From: WTGU01 sp965200925
Lineage (GTDB): Bacteria > Pseudomonadota > Alphaproteobacteria > UBA828
DNA length: 64,000 nt
Direction of reading: 5' to 3'
NCBI GenBank assembly: GCA_965200925.1
Contig: OZ241738.1
Coordinates: forward strand, 2,480,001-2,544,000
Below the pieces are notes generated by a model. That model had not been told where the DNA came from. It saw nothing but the letters and a program-made list of their open reading frames with translations, and ran no database searches. The position numbers were made by a program, and so were the translations under genes. Below are positions 50,223 through 59,481 of this stretch, in pieces (within the stretch, counting starts at the first letter, position 1; every line of letters begins with the position of its first letter).

Positions 50223-51254
50223 TCATTCGGCTTCCATCAGCCCCGCCAGCCCGGCCGCGCGCGCCGGGTCCATGCCCCCGCCTACCATGCTTTGAAACGC
50301 CCGCGCCCGGCCGCTCAAATCCGAAGCGAACAGGCCGTCGAAGGACAGCGCCAGGCCCGGCGTGTCGAGCTTGCGCGCCAACTCGACAGCGAGAATGTCG
50401 CCAAGGGGTTGCACGGTGCTATGCAGGAAGCGGCGCCAGGCTTCCCGCAAGCTCGTTCCGTCGCCGCCGTTCACAAGCTCCACAGGCACCCCACAGGCCG
50501 CGAGAATCGCCAAGGCCGCCCCGTCACGCAGGGAGACCAGGGGTTGGCCAGGCGCGGCCCCCAGGCGCCGCACGTCCCAATCTCGCGTGCCTTGCCGCGG
50601 CCCCTCCGCATCGTCGCCCCAGCCGCCTACCATCGTCGGCACGAGCGCCGTCTTGCCCCTCAGCGCCGTTATCACCGCTCGCAACGCGGTCGTGCTTTCG
50701 GGGTTGTCGTCATCGTCTTCGGCGTCCGCGTCGGGGTCGTCCGGCACCGGTATGAGATTGCCCCGCGGCCCGGCGGCTTCGTCGCCAAGCGCAAGCTCCG
50801 TTTCCGCCAGCACGCGGCCGGTGAGTGAAGCGCCTTGCAGCGGCCCGCGCCCGCGCCAGGGTTCCAGGCTCGGAGTCGACCAGCGAAGATGAACGACGTC
50901 GGCCGCCGCCGCGCGGATCACCCGCGAGTCCGAAGGCCCCGTGAGCGTCAAGTTGTAGCTCCAGGTTTCCTCGTCCGGCGTCGCGCCGTGGACGTCCCAA
51001 TGCGAACACGGATCAAGACGCAGACCGCCGCGCCGGTAGGCGAGCCTGCCTACCCATTCGCCGCGCGTCACAAGCTCGCGCCCGGCGGTATGCAGCACCG
51101 CCGGGGTCACGGCCGCCGTCGCCGGCGTCGCCGGCGTGATGGAAGCCGCCGCCAGCGCCCGGCCGACGATACCGGCCGCCGCTTCCGCCGCCGCAATGAT
51201 GGCGTCGGCATACGAGATCGATTGCCGCCGTTCCGGCTTTCTGAATGGCCACAT
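50223..51254 (-). CDS. Phage portal protein, orphan
   Basis: This 343-residue protein has the layout of HK97/lambda-type portal proteins: an N-terminal RKPERR region, AYRRGGLRLDPC, then the family-like PLVSLRDGAALAILAACGVP, ELVNGGDGTSLREAWRRFLH, and PLGDILAVELARKLDTPGLA. ATG 51254 follows GGAGGT. Portals form the DNA-entry ring of the capsid and are normally flanked by terminase, protease and capsid genes. None of these is present here, so this is a relic or part of a satellite element. A 15-nt stretch at 50872-50886 equals part of CRISPR spacer 14. Confidence 0.78.
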   Translation of the reverse strand: MWPFRKPERRQSISYADAIIAAAEAAAGIVGRALAAASITPATPATAAVTPAVLHTAGRELVTRGEWVGRLAYRRGGLRLDPCSHWDVHGATPDEETWSYNLTLTGPSDSRVIRAAAADVVHLRWSTPSLEPWRGRGPLQGASLTGRVLAETELALGDEAAGPRGNLIPVPDDPDADAEDDDDNPESTTALRAVITALRGKTALVPTMVGGWGDDAEGPRQGTRDWDVRRLGAAPGQPLVSLRDGAALAILAACGVPVELVNGGDGTSLREAWRRFLHSTVQPLGDILAVELARKLDTPGLALSFDGLFASDLSGRARAFQSMVGGGMDPARAAGLAGLMEAE

Positions 51255-51311
51255 GGCTACCTCCGTAGCCAGAGGGTAAGATGACCGGGACCGACGGGCA
51301 GGGAGTGTGAC

Positions 51312-53339
51312 ATGGCGGCCTATCCGCACCTTTTCTCGGAATGGCAGATCCGCGAGACGACGATCAAGAACCGGGTCGTCTTCCCCCCCACCTGCCCGAG
51401 CTGGGTCTCGGACCCGTGGAACGGGCTCTTCACCGACATGGCCACCGCCTACTACCGCGAGCGGGCGAAGGGCGGAGTCGGGCTCATCATCATCGGCGCG
51501 GCGCACGTCCACCCGAGCTCGATCATGGCGCCGCTGCTCATGCCGCAGCTCTTCGACGACCGCCAGATCGAGCCGCTCTCGCGCATCGCCCGCGCGGTCC
51601 ACGCCGAGGGCTGCAAGCTCGCCATCCAGCTCTGGCATTCGGGCGTGCGCGGCTTCCCCACCTACAAGCAGGAGGCCGCCTACGACCCGGACGCCACCTG
51701 GTATACGCTCTCGCCGAGCCAGGTGCCGCTCGGGGAGTTTCCCGGCGCCTCGACGCCGAAGGAGCTGGACGAGGACGAGATCGAGGAGCTGCTGGCGGCC
51801 TACGGGGCGGCGGCCGCGCGCGCGCTCGCCGCGGGGCTGGACGGCGTGGAGCTGCATCTGAGCCACGGCTACCTGCCCTGGCAGTTCATCTCCCCCCTCT
51901 ACAACAAGCGCACCGACCGCTGGGGCGGCTCGCTGGAGAACCGCCTGCGCTTCCCCGTCGAGGCACTGGCGCGGATGCGCGCGGCGGCGGGCGAGGAAAA
52001 ATTCGTCGGCTACCGCATCAACTCCACCTCCTTCTGGCCCGGCGACCTCGACATCGACGACGTGCGCACCATCGTGGCCGCGATCGAGCGCCGGGCGGAC
52101 GTGGATTACGTCAACGTCTCGGCGGGCGTCCACCACGCCTTCATCCACACGCCGATGGAGTTCGAGGCCGGCTGGGAGCGCGGCTACGCGCGCAAGATTC
52201 GCGAGGTGTCGTCGAAGCCGGTGCTGCTGGTGGGCCGCATCACCACGCCGGACGTGGCCGAGCGCCTGCTGAAGGCCGGCGACGGCGACGCCATCTGCCT
52301 TGCCCGCCAGCTCTTCACCGACCCGTACTGGGCGAAGAAGGCGCAGGAGAACCGCGCCGACGACATCCGCTCCTGCGTCGCCGCCAACTTCTGCTGGAAG
52401 AGCGTGAGCCGGGGCGGGCGGGTGCAGTGCATCTACAACCCGGCCGTGGGCCGCGAGGCGACGTGGGGCGAGGGCACCCTCGACCGGGCGCCGGTGCTCA
52501 AGCGCATCCTGGTGATCGGCGGCGGCCCGGCGGGACTGGAATACGCGCGCGTCGCCGCCGCCCGCGGGCACGCCGTGACGCTCTACGAGGCCGAGGCCGA
52601 AACCGGCGGCCACGTGCGCGTGCAATCCCTGCTGCCGAGCCGCGCCGAATACGGCGAGATCGGTCGCTGGCTCGGGGCGCAGGCGGAGAAGAACGGCGCG
52701 ACGATCGTCACCGGCGCGCCGGTGACGGAGGAGGATCTCGACCGGGCGCTGGAGGCCGTGGCCCCCGACCACGTGGTGGTGGCCACCGGGTCGCGGGTGG
52801 CGGTGGACGGCTTCCAGGGCTGGACGGGCGAAGCCCTGCCGGGCTGGGAAACGGGCAATTGCGTGGGCTGGGACGACGTGGCGACGGGGCGGGCGAAACC
52901 GCGCGGCACGGTCATGGTGCTGGACGATCTCTGCGACGTGGTGGCCCCGCTGACGGCCGTCGCCGCCAGGGAGGGGGGCGCGGACGCGGTGACCCTGGTC
53001 ACGCGCTGGCCGATGGTCGGCATGGAAACCATCCTCGACGTCTATCTCGACTGGATCCTGCCGAAGCTCTACCGCGCCGGCGTGGAAGTGTGCGTGGACC
53101 ATTTCGTGCGTCGCATCGCGGGCCGCGCGGTCACGCTCTACAACGTCCACCACGAGGAGGCGGAGCGCGTGCTGGAGGCGGACTGGATCGTCATGGCGAC
53201 GGGGCGACGCTCCGAGAACGGCCTCGGCAAGGCGGTGGCCGCCCGCGGCCTTTCCGTCGAGACCATCGGCGACGCCACCGCCCCCCGCTCCGCCTACGAA
53301 GCGGTCTACGAAGGCCACCGCCAGGCCCGCAAAATCTGA
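51312..53339 (+). CDS. NADH:flavin oxidoreductase of the TMADH / 2,4-dienoyl-CoA reductase family
   Basis: This 675-residue protein has an N-terminal Old-Yellow-Enzyme TIM barrel (residues 1-340; QLWHSGVRG, GLDGVELHLSHGYLPWQF, SPLYNKRTDRWGGSLENR) and a C-terminal FAD/NAD module (VIGGGPAGLEYARVAAARGH, residues 395-675). The linker that normally binds a 4Fe-4S cluster has C355, C361 and C373, but the expected second cysteine is A358. The family demethylates or reduces small substrates (trimethylamine, dimethylglycine, dienoyl-CoA); this one may have an altered or missing cluster. The substrate is unknown. Confidence 0.85.
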   Translation: MAAYPHLFSEWQIRETTIKNRVVFPPTCPSWVSDPWNGLFTDMATAYYRERAKGGVGLIIIGAAHVHPSSIMAPLLMPQLFDDRQIEPLSRIARAVHAEGCKLAIQLWHSGVRGFPTYKQEAAYDPDATWYTLSPSQVPLGEFPGASTPKELDEDEIEELLAAYGAAAARALAAGLDGVELHLSHGYLPWQFISPLYNKRTDRWGGSLENRLRFPVEALARMRAAAGEEKFVGYRINSTSFWPGDLDIDDVRTIVAAIERRADVDYVNVSAGVHHAFIHTPMEFEAGWERGYARKIREVSSKPVLLVGRITTPDVAERLLKAGDGDAICLARQLFTDPYWAKKAQENRADDIRSCVAANFCWKSVSRGGRVQCIYNPAVGREATWGEGTLDRAPVLKRILVIGGGPAGLEYARVAAARGHAVTLYEAEAETGGHVRVQSLLPSRAEYGEIGRWLGAQAEKNGATIVTGAPVTEEDLDRALEAVAPDHVVVATGSRVAVDGFQGWTGEALPGWETGNCVGWDDVATGRAKPRGTVMVLDDLCDVVAPLTAVAAREGGADAVTLVTRWPMVGMETILDVYLDWILPKLYRAGVEVCVDHFVRRIAGRAVTLYNVHHEEAERVLEADWIVMATGRRSENGLGKAVAARGLSVETIGDATAPRSAYEAVYEGHRQARKI

Positions 53340-53382
53340 ATTCGCTTTTTCGCGGGGTGCCGGCCTCCAGACCCGCAGCCGA

Positions 53383-53733
53383 TCAGCCGGCCTCGCCCGG
53401 CGGCACCGTCCGGTTCAGGAATGCATCGAACATCGGCACGGTGAAGGCCGTGTCCCCATGGGCCGGGCCGTAGGTCATGCCTCTCGCGACGAGCCGGTTC
53501 CGCAAGGGCGCGACTGCGGGCGCGTCGCGGCCGAGTACCCCGGCGATGTCGCCCGACCTGTGCGGCCCCGGGCCCAGCCGCACCATCGCGCGAAGATGGT
53601 CCCTCTGCCTCGGTGTGCAGCGATCGTAGTGGACCCGGAAGAACCCCGCGTCGAGCGGCGCCGCGGCGAGAGCGGTCGCCCTCTCCACGTCCGCGGCGGA
53701 TTTTCGATGAACCGGGATAAACCCCGTATGCAT
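53383..53733 (-). pseudogene. C-terminal remnant of an AAA-type ATPase
   Basis: The 116 residues match only the C-terminal winged-helix part of COG1672-like ATPases: DHLRAMVRLGPGPHRSGDIA followed by GVLGRDAP, RNRLVARGMTYGPAHGDTAF and TVPMFDAFLNRTVP. The Walker motifs and the rest of the protein are missing upstream, where mrp begins. It is most likely a truncated gene left by a deletion or rearrangement next to the accessory island. Confidence 0.65.
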
Positions 53734-53747
53734 CGCGCCGGCGGGCG

Positions 53748-54884
53748 TCAGGCCATGACGATGCGGGGGGGGGCGCGGTCGGCGGAAGCGGCGGCGGAGG
53801 CGGCCTTGTCGATCAGCGCGGCGGCGATGCGCCGGTAGGTGCGGGCGTGGGGGCCGTCGGGGCGGTCGATGACGATGGGGCGGCCCGAATCCGAGGTCGT
53901 CCTGATGTCGACGTCGAGGGGAATCTCGCCCAGGAAATCGGCACCCAGCCGCCGCGCCGTCTCGCGCGCGCCGCCATGGTGGAAGAGTTCGGCGCGGTGG
54001 CCGCATTCCGGGCAGACGTAGTAGCTCATGTTCTCGACGACGCCGAAGATCGGCACGTCCACCTGCTGGAACATGGCGATGCCCCGGGTCACGTCCGCCA
54101 GTGCCACGTCCTGCGGGGTCGAGACGATCACCGCGCCGGTGAGCGGCACCCGCTGGGCCATGGTGAGCTGCGCGTCGCCGGTGCCGGGCGGCAGGTCGCA
54201 GAGCAGCACGTCGAGCGCGCCCCACTCCACGTCCCGCAGCATCTGCTCGAGGGCCTGCATGACCATGGGGCCGCGCCAGATCATGGCGGTGTCCTCGGCG
54301 ACGAGGAAGCCGATGGACATGCAGGCGATACCGTAATTGGCCATCGGCCGCAGGCGGCGTTCCCCGGCCATCTCGGGCCGCCCGGCGAGATCGAGCATCC
54401 GCGGGATCGAGGGGCCGTAGATGTCGCAGTCGAGCAGGCCGACGCGCGCGCCCTGGGCGGCCATGGCGGCGGCCAGATTGACGGCGGTGGTGGACTTGCC
54501 CACGCCGCCCTTGCCGGAGGCGACGGCGATGACGCTGCCGACGCCGGGCAGCAGCGGCGGTGCGGCCCGCCCGGCCGCGCTCCCGCCCCCGGTGACCGCC
54601 GCGCCCCCGCCCCGGGCGGCGGCCGGCGCCGGGCGCTCGGCCGTCAGCACGGCGGTGACGGAGAGCACCCCCGGCAGGCGCTCGACCGCCGCCTCGCAGG
54701 CCTTGCGGAGCGGCTCCCCCGCCGCGCCCCGGTCCGGCTCCACCTCGAGCGCGAAGCCCACATTGCCGTCCTTCACCACGAGGCCGGAGACCATGCCGAG
54801 CGCCACCACGTCGCGCCCACGCGCCGGGTCCGCGACGCCGGCCAGCGCCGCCAGCACGTCCTTCTCGGTGACCGCCGCCATCAT
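53748..54884 (-). CDS. mrp: Mrp/NBP35-family iron-sulfur cluster carrier ATPase (ApbC)
   Basis: This 378-residue protein has an N-terminal MIP18/DUF59 domain (residues 5-80), a Gly/Ala-rich linker and a P-loop ATPase domain with the deviant Walker A VASGKGGVGKST, CDIYGPSIPRML, DLPPGTGDAQLTMAQ and the cluster-binding CxxC in YVCPECGH. It carries and transfers Fe-S clusters. It is divergent from hflK, with 95 bp between the genes. Confidence 0.94.
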   Translation of the reverse strand: MMAAVTEKDVLAALAGVADPARGRDVVALGMVSGLVVKDGNVGFALEVEPDRGAAGEPLRKACEAAVERLPGVLSVTAVLTAERPAPAAARGGGAAVTGGGSAAGRAAPPLLPGVGSVIAVASGKGGVGKSTTAVNLAAAMAAQGARVGLLDCDIYGPSIPRMLDLAGRPEMAGERRLRPMANYGIACMSIGFLVAEDTAMIWRGPMVMQALEQMLRDVEWGALDVLLCDLPPGTGDAQLTMAQRVPLTGAVIVSTPQDVALADVTRGIAMFQQVDVPIFGVVENMSYYVCPECGHRAELFHHGGARETARRLGADFLGEIPLDVDIRTTSDSGRPIVIDRPDGPHARTYRRIAAALIDKAASAAASADRAPPRIVMA

Positions 54885-54979
54885 TCCGCCCCGTCCGCGG
54901 CGCGCCGTTGCGCGAAAGAACGGTTTGACTTATAAGGCGCGGGTTGCGGCTTGCATAGCCTCGAGGGAGAAGCGACGTC

Positions 54980-56104
54980 ATGTCCTGGTCCAGTCAAGGC
55001 GGCGGCGGAGAGGGCCCGTGGGGCCGCGGCCCCGGCGGGCGCCCGCCCGGCGGCAGAGGCCGCCGCCAGCCGCCGCCCCCGCCCGACCTCGAGGAGATGC
55101 TGCGGCGGAGCCAAGACCGCTTCCGCCGCTGGATGCCGGGGCTGCGCGGGGCGCGCGGCATCCTGCTGCTCGTCCTGGTGGCGATCGGCATCTGGCTGCT
55201 CACCGGCTTCTACCGGGTCGAGCCCGACGAACAAGGCGTCGTTCTGCGCTGGGGCGAATGGACCCAGACCACCCAGCCCGGCCTCAACTACCACCTGCCC
55301 TGGCCGTTCGAGACGGTCATCCTGCCGAAGGTGACCAAGATCAACCGCGCCGAAATCGGCTATCGCACCCTGATCGATTCCAACAGGGGCGCGGTGACCC
55401 GCCCCGTCCCGGACGAGAGCCTGATGCTGACGGGCGACGAGAACATCATCGACGTGAAGTTCACCGTGTTCTGGCGCATCCGCGACGCCGGGCGGTTCCT
55501 CTTCAACATCCAGGCGCCGGAGCGCACGGTGAAGGACGCGGCGGAAAGCGCGATGCGCGAGGTCATCGGCAAATCCCGCCTGCAATCGGCGCTCGCCGAG
55601 GAGCGGCTGCTGCTGGCCCAGCAGACGCACCGGCTCACGCAGTCGATCCTGGACGATTACGGCGCCGGCATCGAGATCACCCAGGTGGAGCCGCAGGACA
55701 TCGCGCCGCCCGAGGCGGTGATCGCGGCCTTCCGCGACGTGCAGGCGGCGCGGGCGGACCAGGAGCGGGCGAAGAACGAGGCCGAGGCCTACCGCAACGA
55801 CATCATCCCGCGCGCCCGCGGCGCGGCGGAACGGCTCGTCCAGGAGGGCACGGCCTACAAGGAGGAGGTCGTCGCCAAGGCCCAGGGCGAGGCGGCCCGT
55901 TTCCTCTCCATCCACGCCGAATACGCGAAGGACCCCGCCGTGGTGCGCCGCCGCATGTATCTGGAAACCATGGAGGGGGTGCTGGCCGGGATGGACAAGG
56001 TCTTCATCGACTCCGCGGCGGAAAGCGACTCCGGCGTCGTCCCCTATCTGCCGCTGCCGGAGCTGCAACGCCGCCGGGGCGCGGACGCGCAGGCGGGGCA
56101 GTAA
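54980..56104 (+). CDS. hflK: HflK, FtsH protease modulator subunit
   Basis: This 374-residue SPFH protein has a Gly/Pro-rich N terminus (GGGEGPWGRGPGGRPPGGRG), one transmembrane segment (residues 56-74) and an SPFH/band-7 domain (YRVEPDEQGVVLRWGEW, AAESAMREVIGKSRLQ, QDIAPPEAVIAAFRDVQAAR). With HflC it forms a membrane cage around the FtsH protease. The start follows GAGGGAGAAG. hflC begins 3 bp after its stop. Confidence 0.94.
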   Translation: MSWSSQGGGGEGPWGRGPGGRPPGGRGRRQPPPPPDLEEMLRRSQDRFRRWMPGLRGARGILLLVLVAIGIWLLTGFYRVEPDEQGVVLRWGEWTQTTQPGLNYHLPWPFETVILPKVTKINRAEIGYRTLIDSNRGAVTRPVPDESLMLTGDENIIDVKFTVFWRIRDAGRFLFNIQAPERTVKDAAESAMREVIGKSRLQSALAEERLLLAQQTHRLTQSILDDYGAGIEITQVEPQDIAPPEAVIAAFRDVQAARADQERAKNEAEAYRNDIIPRARGAAERLVQEGTAYKEEVVAKAQGEAARFLSIHAEYAKDPAVVRRRMYLETMEGVLAGMDKVFIDSAAESDSGVVPYLPLPELQRRRGADAQAGQ

Positions 56105-56107
56105 GCC

Positions 56108-57007
56108 ATGAGCACGCGGACCAAATTCATCATCGCCACCGCGGCGATTCTCGTCGCCATCGTGCTGATCCTGATTTCCACCTACAAGGTGCGGGAGGAC
56201 CAGCAGGCGATCCTCCTGCAACTGGGCGAACCCCTCAAGGTGGTGAACCAATGGGGCACGGACGAGCCGGGCCTGCGCTTCAAGACGCCGTTCGTGCAGA
56301 ACGTCGAATATTTCGAGAAGCGGGTCCTGGATTTCAACGCGCCGGCGGAAGAGATGATCCTGGGCGACCAGAAGCGCCTCGTGGTCGACGCCTTCATCCG
56401 CTACCGCATCGTCGATCCGCTCAGGTTCTTCCAGTCGGTCGGCAACGAGGCGGTGGCACGGGCGCGGCTGGGCGCGATCCTCAACGCCAGCACCCGCCAA
56501 GTCCTGGGCAAGGTCGAGCTGATCACCGTCCTCTCGGGCGAGCGCGCCAAGCTCATGACCGAGATCCGCGACCAGGTGAACCGCCAGTCCACCGGCTTCG
56601 GCGTCGACGTGATCGACGTGCGCATCCGCCGCGCCGACCTGCCGGAGGAGAACAGCCAGGCCGTCTATCAGCGGATGCAGACGGAGCGCGAGCGCGAGGC
56701 CAAGGAGTTCCGCGCGCAGGGCGAGGAAGAGTCGCAGCGCATCCGCTCCCGCGCCGATCGCGAGCGCGTGGTGATCCTCGCCGAGGCCGAGCGCGAGGCG
56801 CAGATCCTGCGCGGCGACGGCGACGCAGAGGCGAACCGCATCTCCCGCGAGGCTTACGGCCGGGATCCGGAATTCTACGCCTTCTACCGGGCCATGCAGG
56901 CCTACCGCGAATCCCTGGGCGATGACGACACCACCATGGTGCTGTCGCCGGACAGCGAGTTCTTCCGTTTCTTCGGCGAGATCGCCGGCGGCCAGACCCC
57001 GGAGTGA
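56108..57007 (+). CDS. hflC: HflC, FtsH protease modulator subunit
   Basis: This 299-residue SPFH protein has an N-terminal transmembrane segment (residues 9-24), the band-7 domain (REDQQAILLQLGEPLKVV, DAFIRYRIVDPLRFFQSV) and the HflC-typical DVIDVRIRRADLPEENSQAV followed by the helix QRMQTEREREAKEFRAQGEE. It pairs with HflK upstream. Confidence 0.95.
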   Translation: MSTRTKFIIATAAILVAIVLILISTYKVREDQQAILLQLGEPLKVVNQWGTDEPGLRFKTPFVQNVEYFEKRVLDFNAPAEEMILGDQKRLVVDAFIRYRIVDPLRFFQSVGNEAVARARLGAILNASTRQVLGKVELITVLSGERAKLMTEIRDQVNRQSTGFGVDVIDVRIRRADLPEENSQAVYQRMQTEREREAKEFRAQGEEESQRIRSRADRERVVILAEAEREAQILRGDGDAEANRISREAYGRDPEFYAFYRAMQAYRESLGDDDTTMVLSPDSEFFRFFGEIAGGQTPE

Positions 57008-57126
57008 GCGGCATCCCCCCGACCCCGCTCCTGCGTTGAAGAAGAGGGAACAGGCGGGCATCGCGCCGGCAGGCGCGCGCTTGGCACGCGACGAGGCCTG
57101 CACTCCGGAAGAAGTGAACGAGCGTG

Positions 57127-57155
57127 TTGCCCGAAGGGCGCGCAAACGCTAGAGT
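57127..57155 (+). promoter_or_regulatory. Predicted sigma70 promoter of the amino-acid transporter operon
   Basis: TTGCCC at 57127-57132 and TAGAGT at 57150-57155 are 17 bp apart, giving a leader of about 30 nt before the ATG at 57192. Confidence 0.45.
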
Positions 57156-57191
57156 ACGGCAAATCACCACCAACGGAACGGGAAACGACCA

Positions 57192-58220
57192 ATGAAACTC
57201 AGAAACATTGCCGGTGCCATTGCGGCAGCCGGTGCGCTGGTGGTCGCCGGGGCGATACCGGCCCAGGCGGCGACCCTCGACGACGTGAAGGCGGCCGGCA
57301 CCCTCAAATGCGGCATCAACACCGGCCTGCCGGGCTTCGCCTTCACCGACGACGATGGCAACTGGACGGGCTTCGACGTTGCCTACTGCAAGGCGCTCGC
57401 CGCCGCCGTCCTGGGCGATTCGGGCAAGATCTCCTACGTCAACCTGACCGGCAAGAACCGCTTCCCGGCGCTGGCCTCGGGCGAGGTCGATGTGCTGTCG
57501 CGCAACACCACCTGGACCCTCTCGCGCGACGTCGACCTGGGCTTCACCTTCATCGGCGTCAATTACTACGACGGCCAGGGCTTCATCGGCCGCAGGTCCC
57601 TGGGCGTGACCAGCGCCGGGGAACTCGACGGCGCGTCGATCTGTATCCAGACCGGCACCACCACCGAGCTCAACCTTGCGGACTTCTTCCGCACCAACAA
57701 CATCACCTACGAGCCGGTGCCGATCGAGACCAACGCCGAGGCGCGCGCCGCCTACGAGGCGGAGCGTTGCGACGTCTACACCACGGACGCCTCGGGCCTC
57801 GCCGCGACCAAGACGACCTTCGCCGACGCCGACGCGCACATGGTGTTCCCGGAGATCATCTCCAAGGAGCCGCTGGGGCCGCTGGTGCGCCAGGGCGACG
57901 ATCAGTGGGCCGACATCGCGCGTTGGGTGCTGAACGTGCTGATCAGCGCCGAGGAACTCGGCGTGACCCAGGCCAACGTCATGGAGATGGCCAAGGGCAC
58001 CGACAATCCGGAGGTGAACCGGATGCTGGGCTCCGAGGGCTCGATGGGCGAGATGCTGGGCCTCGACGCGCAATGGGCCGTCCGCGCCATCGCGGCCGAG
58101 GGCAACTACGCGGAGATCTTCGACCGCTACGTGGGCCCCGACACGCCGCTCGGCTTGGCGCGCGGCCTCAACGCGCTCTACAAGGACGGCGGCATCCTCT
58201 ATTCGCCCCCGATCCGTTAG
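57192..58220 (+). CDS. aapJ: General L-amino-acid ABC transporter, periplasmic binding protein (AapJ-like)
   Basis: This 342-residue solute-binding protein of family 3 has a signal peptide (residues 1-26, cleavage after PAQAA). TLDDVKAAGTLKCGINTGLP, FTDDDGNWTGFDVAYCKALA and VDVLSRNTTWTLSRDVDLG are typical of AapJ/BztA. It binds polar L-amino acids in the periplasm and delivers them to AapQM. It heads an operon with aapQ, aapM and aapP. Confidence 0.93.
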   Translation: MKLRNIAGAIAAAGALVVAGAIPAQAATLDDVKAAGTLKCGINTGLPGFAFTDDDGNWTGFDVAYCKALAAAVLGDSGKISYVNLTGKNRFPALASGEVDVLSRNTTWTLSRDVDLGFTFIGVNYYDGQGFIGRRSLGVTSAGELDGASICIQTGTTTELNLADFFRTNNITYEPVPIETNAEARAAYEAERCDVYTTDASGLAATKTTFADADAHMVFPEIISKEPLGPLVRQGDDQWADIARWVLNVLISAEELGVTQANVMEMAKGTDNPEVNRMLGSEGSMGEMLGLDAQWAVRAIAAEGNYAEIFDRYVGPDTPLGLARGLNALYKDGGILYSPPIR

Positions 58221-58296
58221 CGTCCGCGCCATGGCCGTCCTGCCCGGCGGCGCGCCGGGCAGGACGGCGCCGCGGCCGGCCGCGTAGGGCGGCAGG

Positions 58297-59481
58297 GTGG
58301 CCAGGACCGCGACCGCCGGGGGCGGGTTCGATGTCGGCCGCGCGTGGACGGACGAACGCGCCCGGGGCGCGCTCTTCCAGATCCTGCTGGTGGTGGCGCT
58401 GGCGCTCCTGATCGCCTTCGTCGTCTCCAACACCATCGCCAACCTGCAACGCGCCGGCCTCGCCTCGGGCTATGGCTTCCTGCTTGACACCGCCTCCTTC
58501 GACATCAACCAGCGGCTCGTCGAGTACTCGTCCACCTCCACTTACGGACGCGCCTTCATCGTCGGCGGCGCCAACACCGTCCTCGTCGCCGCGATGGGCA
58601 TCGCGGCCGCCACGCTCATCGGCTTCGTGGCCGGAGTCCTGCGGCTCTCCAACAACTTCCTGATCAGCCGCACAGCGGCGGTCTATGTCGAATTCACCCG
58701 CAACGTCCCGGTGCTGCTCCAGATCATCTTCTGGTGGCTCATCATGCTGGCGCTGCCGCCGGTGCGCGACAGTCTCGCCATCGGCGATTCAGTCTTCCTC
58801 AACAACCGCGGCGTGCGCGTGCCCGCGCCGATCTTCGAGGAAGGTTCGGCGATCGTGCTGGCGGCGATCCTGGCAGGCATCGCCGGGACCTTCGTCGTCT
58901 CCCGCTGGGCCAGGCGGCGCCAGGACGCGACGGGGCGGCCCTTCCCCGTCGGCTGGACCGGCCTCGGGCTGATCGTCGGCATGCCGCTGGCGGTCTATTT
59001 CATCCTCGGCCAACCGCTCGATTTCGACCGGCCCGTCCCCCAGCGCTTCAACCTGAAGGGCGGCCTGAACGTCACGCCGGAACTGGTGGCGCTATGGGTG
59101 GCGCTCTCCACCTATACCGGCGCCTTCATCTCGGAAATCGTCCGCGCCGGCATCCTCTCGGTCTCCAAGGGGCAGACGGAAGCGGCCGGCGCGCTTGGCC
59201 TGCGGCGCGGGCTGACGATGCGCAAGATCATCCTGCCCCAGGCCCTGCGGGTGATCATCCCGCCGATGACCAGCCAGTATCTCAACCTGACCAAGAATTC
59301 CTCGCTCGCCGTCGCCATCGGCTACCAGGACATCGTCTCGATCGGCGACACCATCCTGAACCAGAGCGGCCAGGCACTGGAGGTGATCTCGATCTACATG
59401 GCCTTCTACCTGGTGCTGAGCCTGCTCACCTCGGCCTTCATGAACTGGTACAACAAGCGCATCGCGCTGGTGGAGCGATGA
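58297..59481 (+). CDS. aapQ: General L-amino-acid ABC transporter permease (AapQ-like)
   Basis: This 394-residue permease is of the long AapQ/BztB type. Hydrophobic segments span the protein, and the EAA motif reads EAAGALGLRRGLTMRKIILP followed by QALRVIIPP. VEFTRNVPVLLQIIFWWLIM precedes a long periplasmic insertion. It starts at GTG 58297, and its TGA overlaps the ATG of aapM (ATGA). Confidence 0.93.
   Translation: MARTATAGGGFDVGRAWTDERARGALFQILLVVALALLIAFVVSNTIANLQRAGLASGYGFLLDTASFDINQRLVEYSSTSTYGRAFIVGGANTVLVAAMGIAAATLIGFVAGVLRLSNNFLISRTAAVYVEFTRNVPVLLQIIFWWLIMLALPPVRDSLAIGDSVFLNNRGVRVPAPIFEEGSAIVLAAILAGIAGTFVVSRWARRRQDATGRPFPVGWTGLGLIVGMPLAVYFILGQPLDFDRPVPQRFNLKGGLNVTPELVALWVALSTYTGAFISEIVRAGILSVSKGQTEAAGALGLRRGLTMRKIILPQALRVIIPPMTSQYLNLTKNSSLAVAIGYQDIVSIGDTILNQSGQALEVISIYMAFYLVLSLLTSAFMNWYNKRIALVER

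Noticed and set aside
51255..53318. Long minus-strand extension upstream of the portal gene
   Set aside because: It runs antisense through the oxidoreductase gene; the portal homology and GGAGGT site set the start at 51254.
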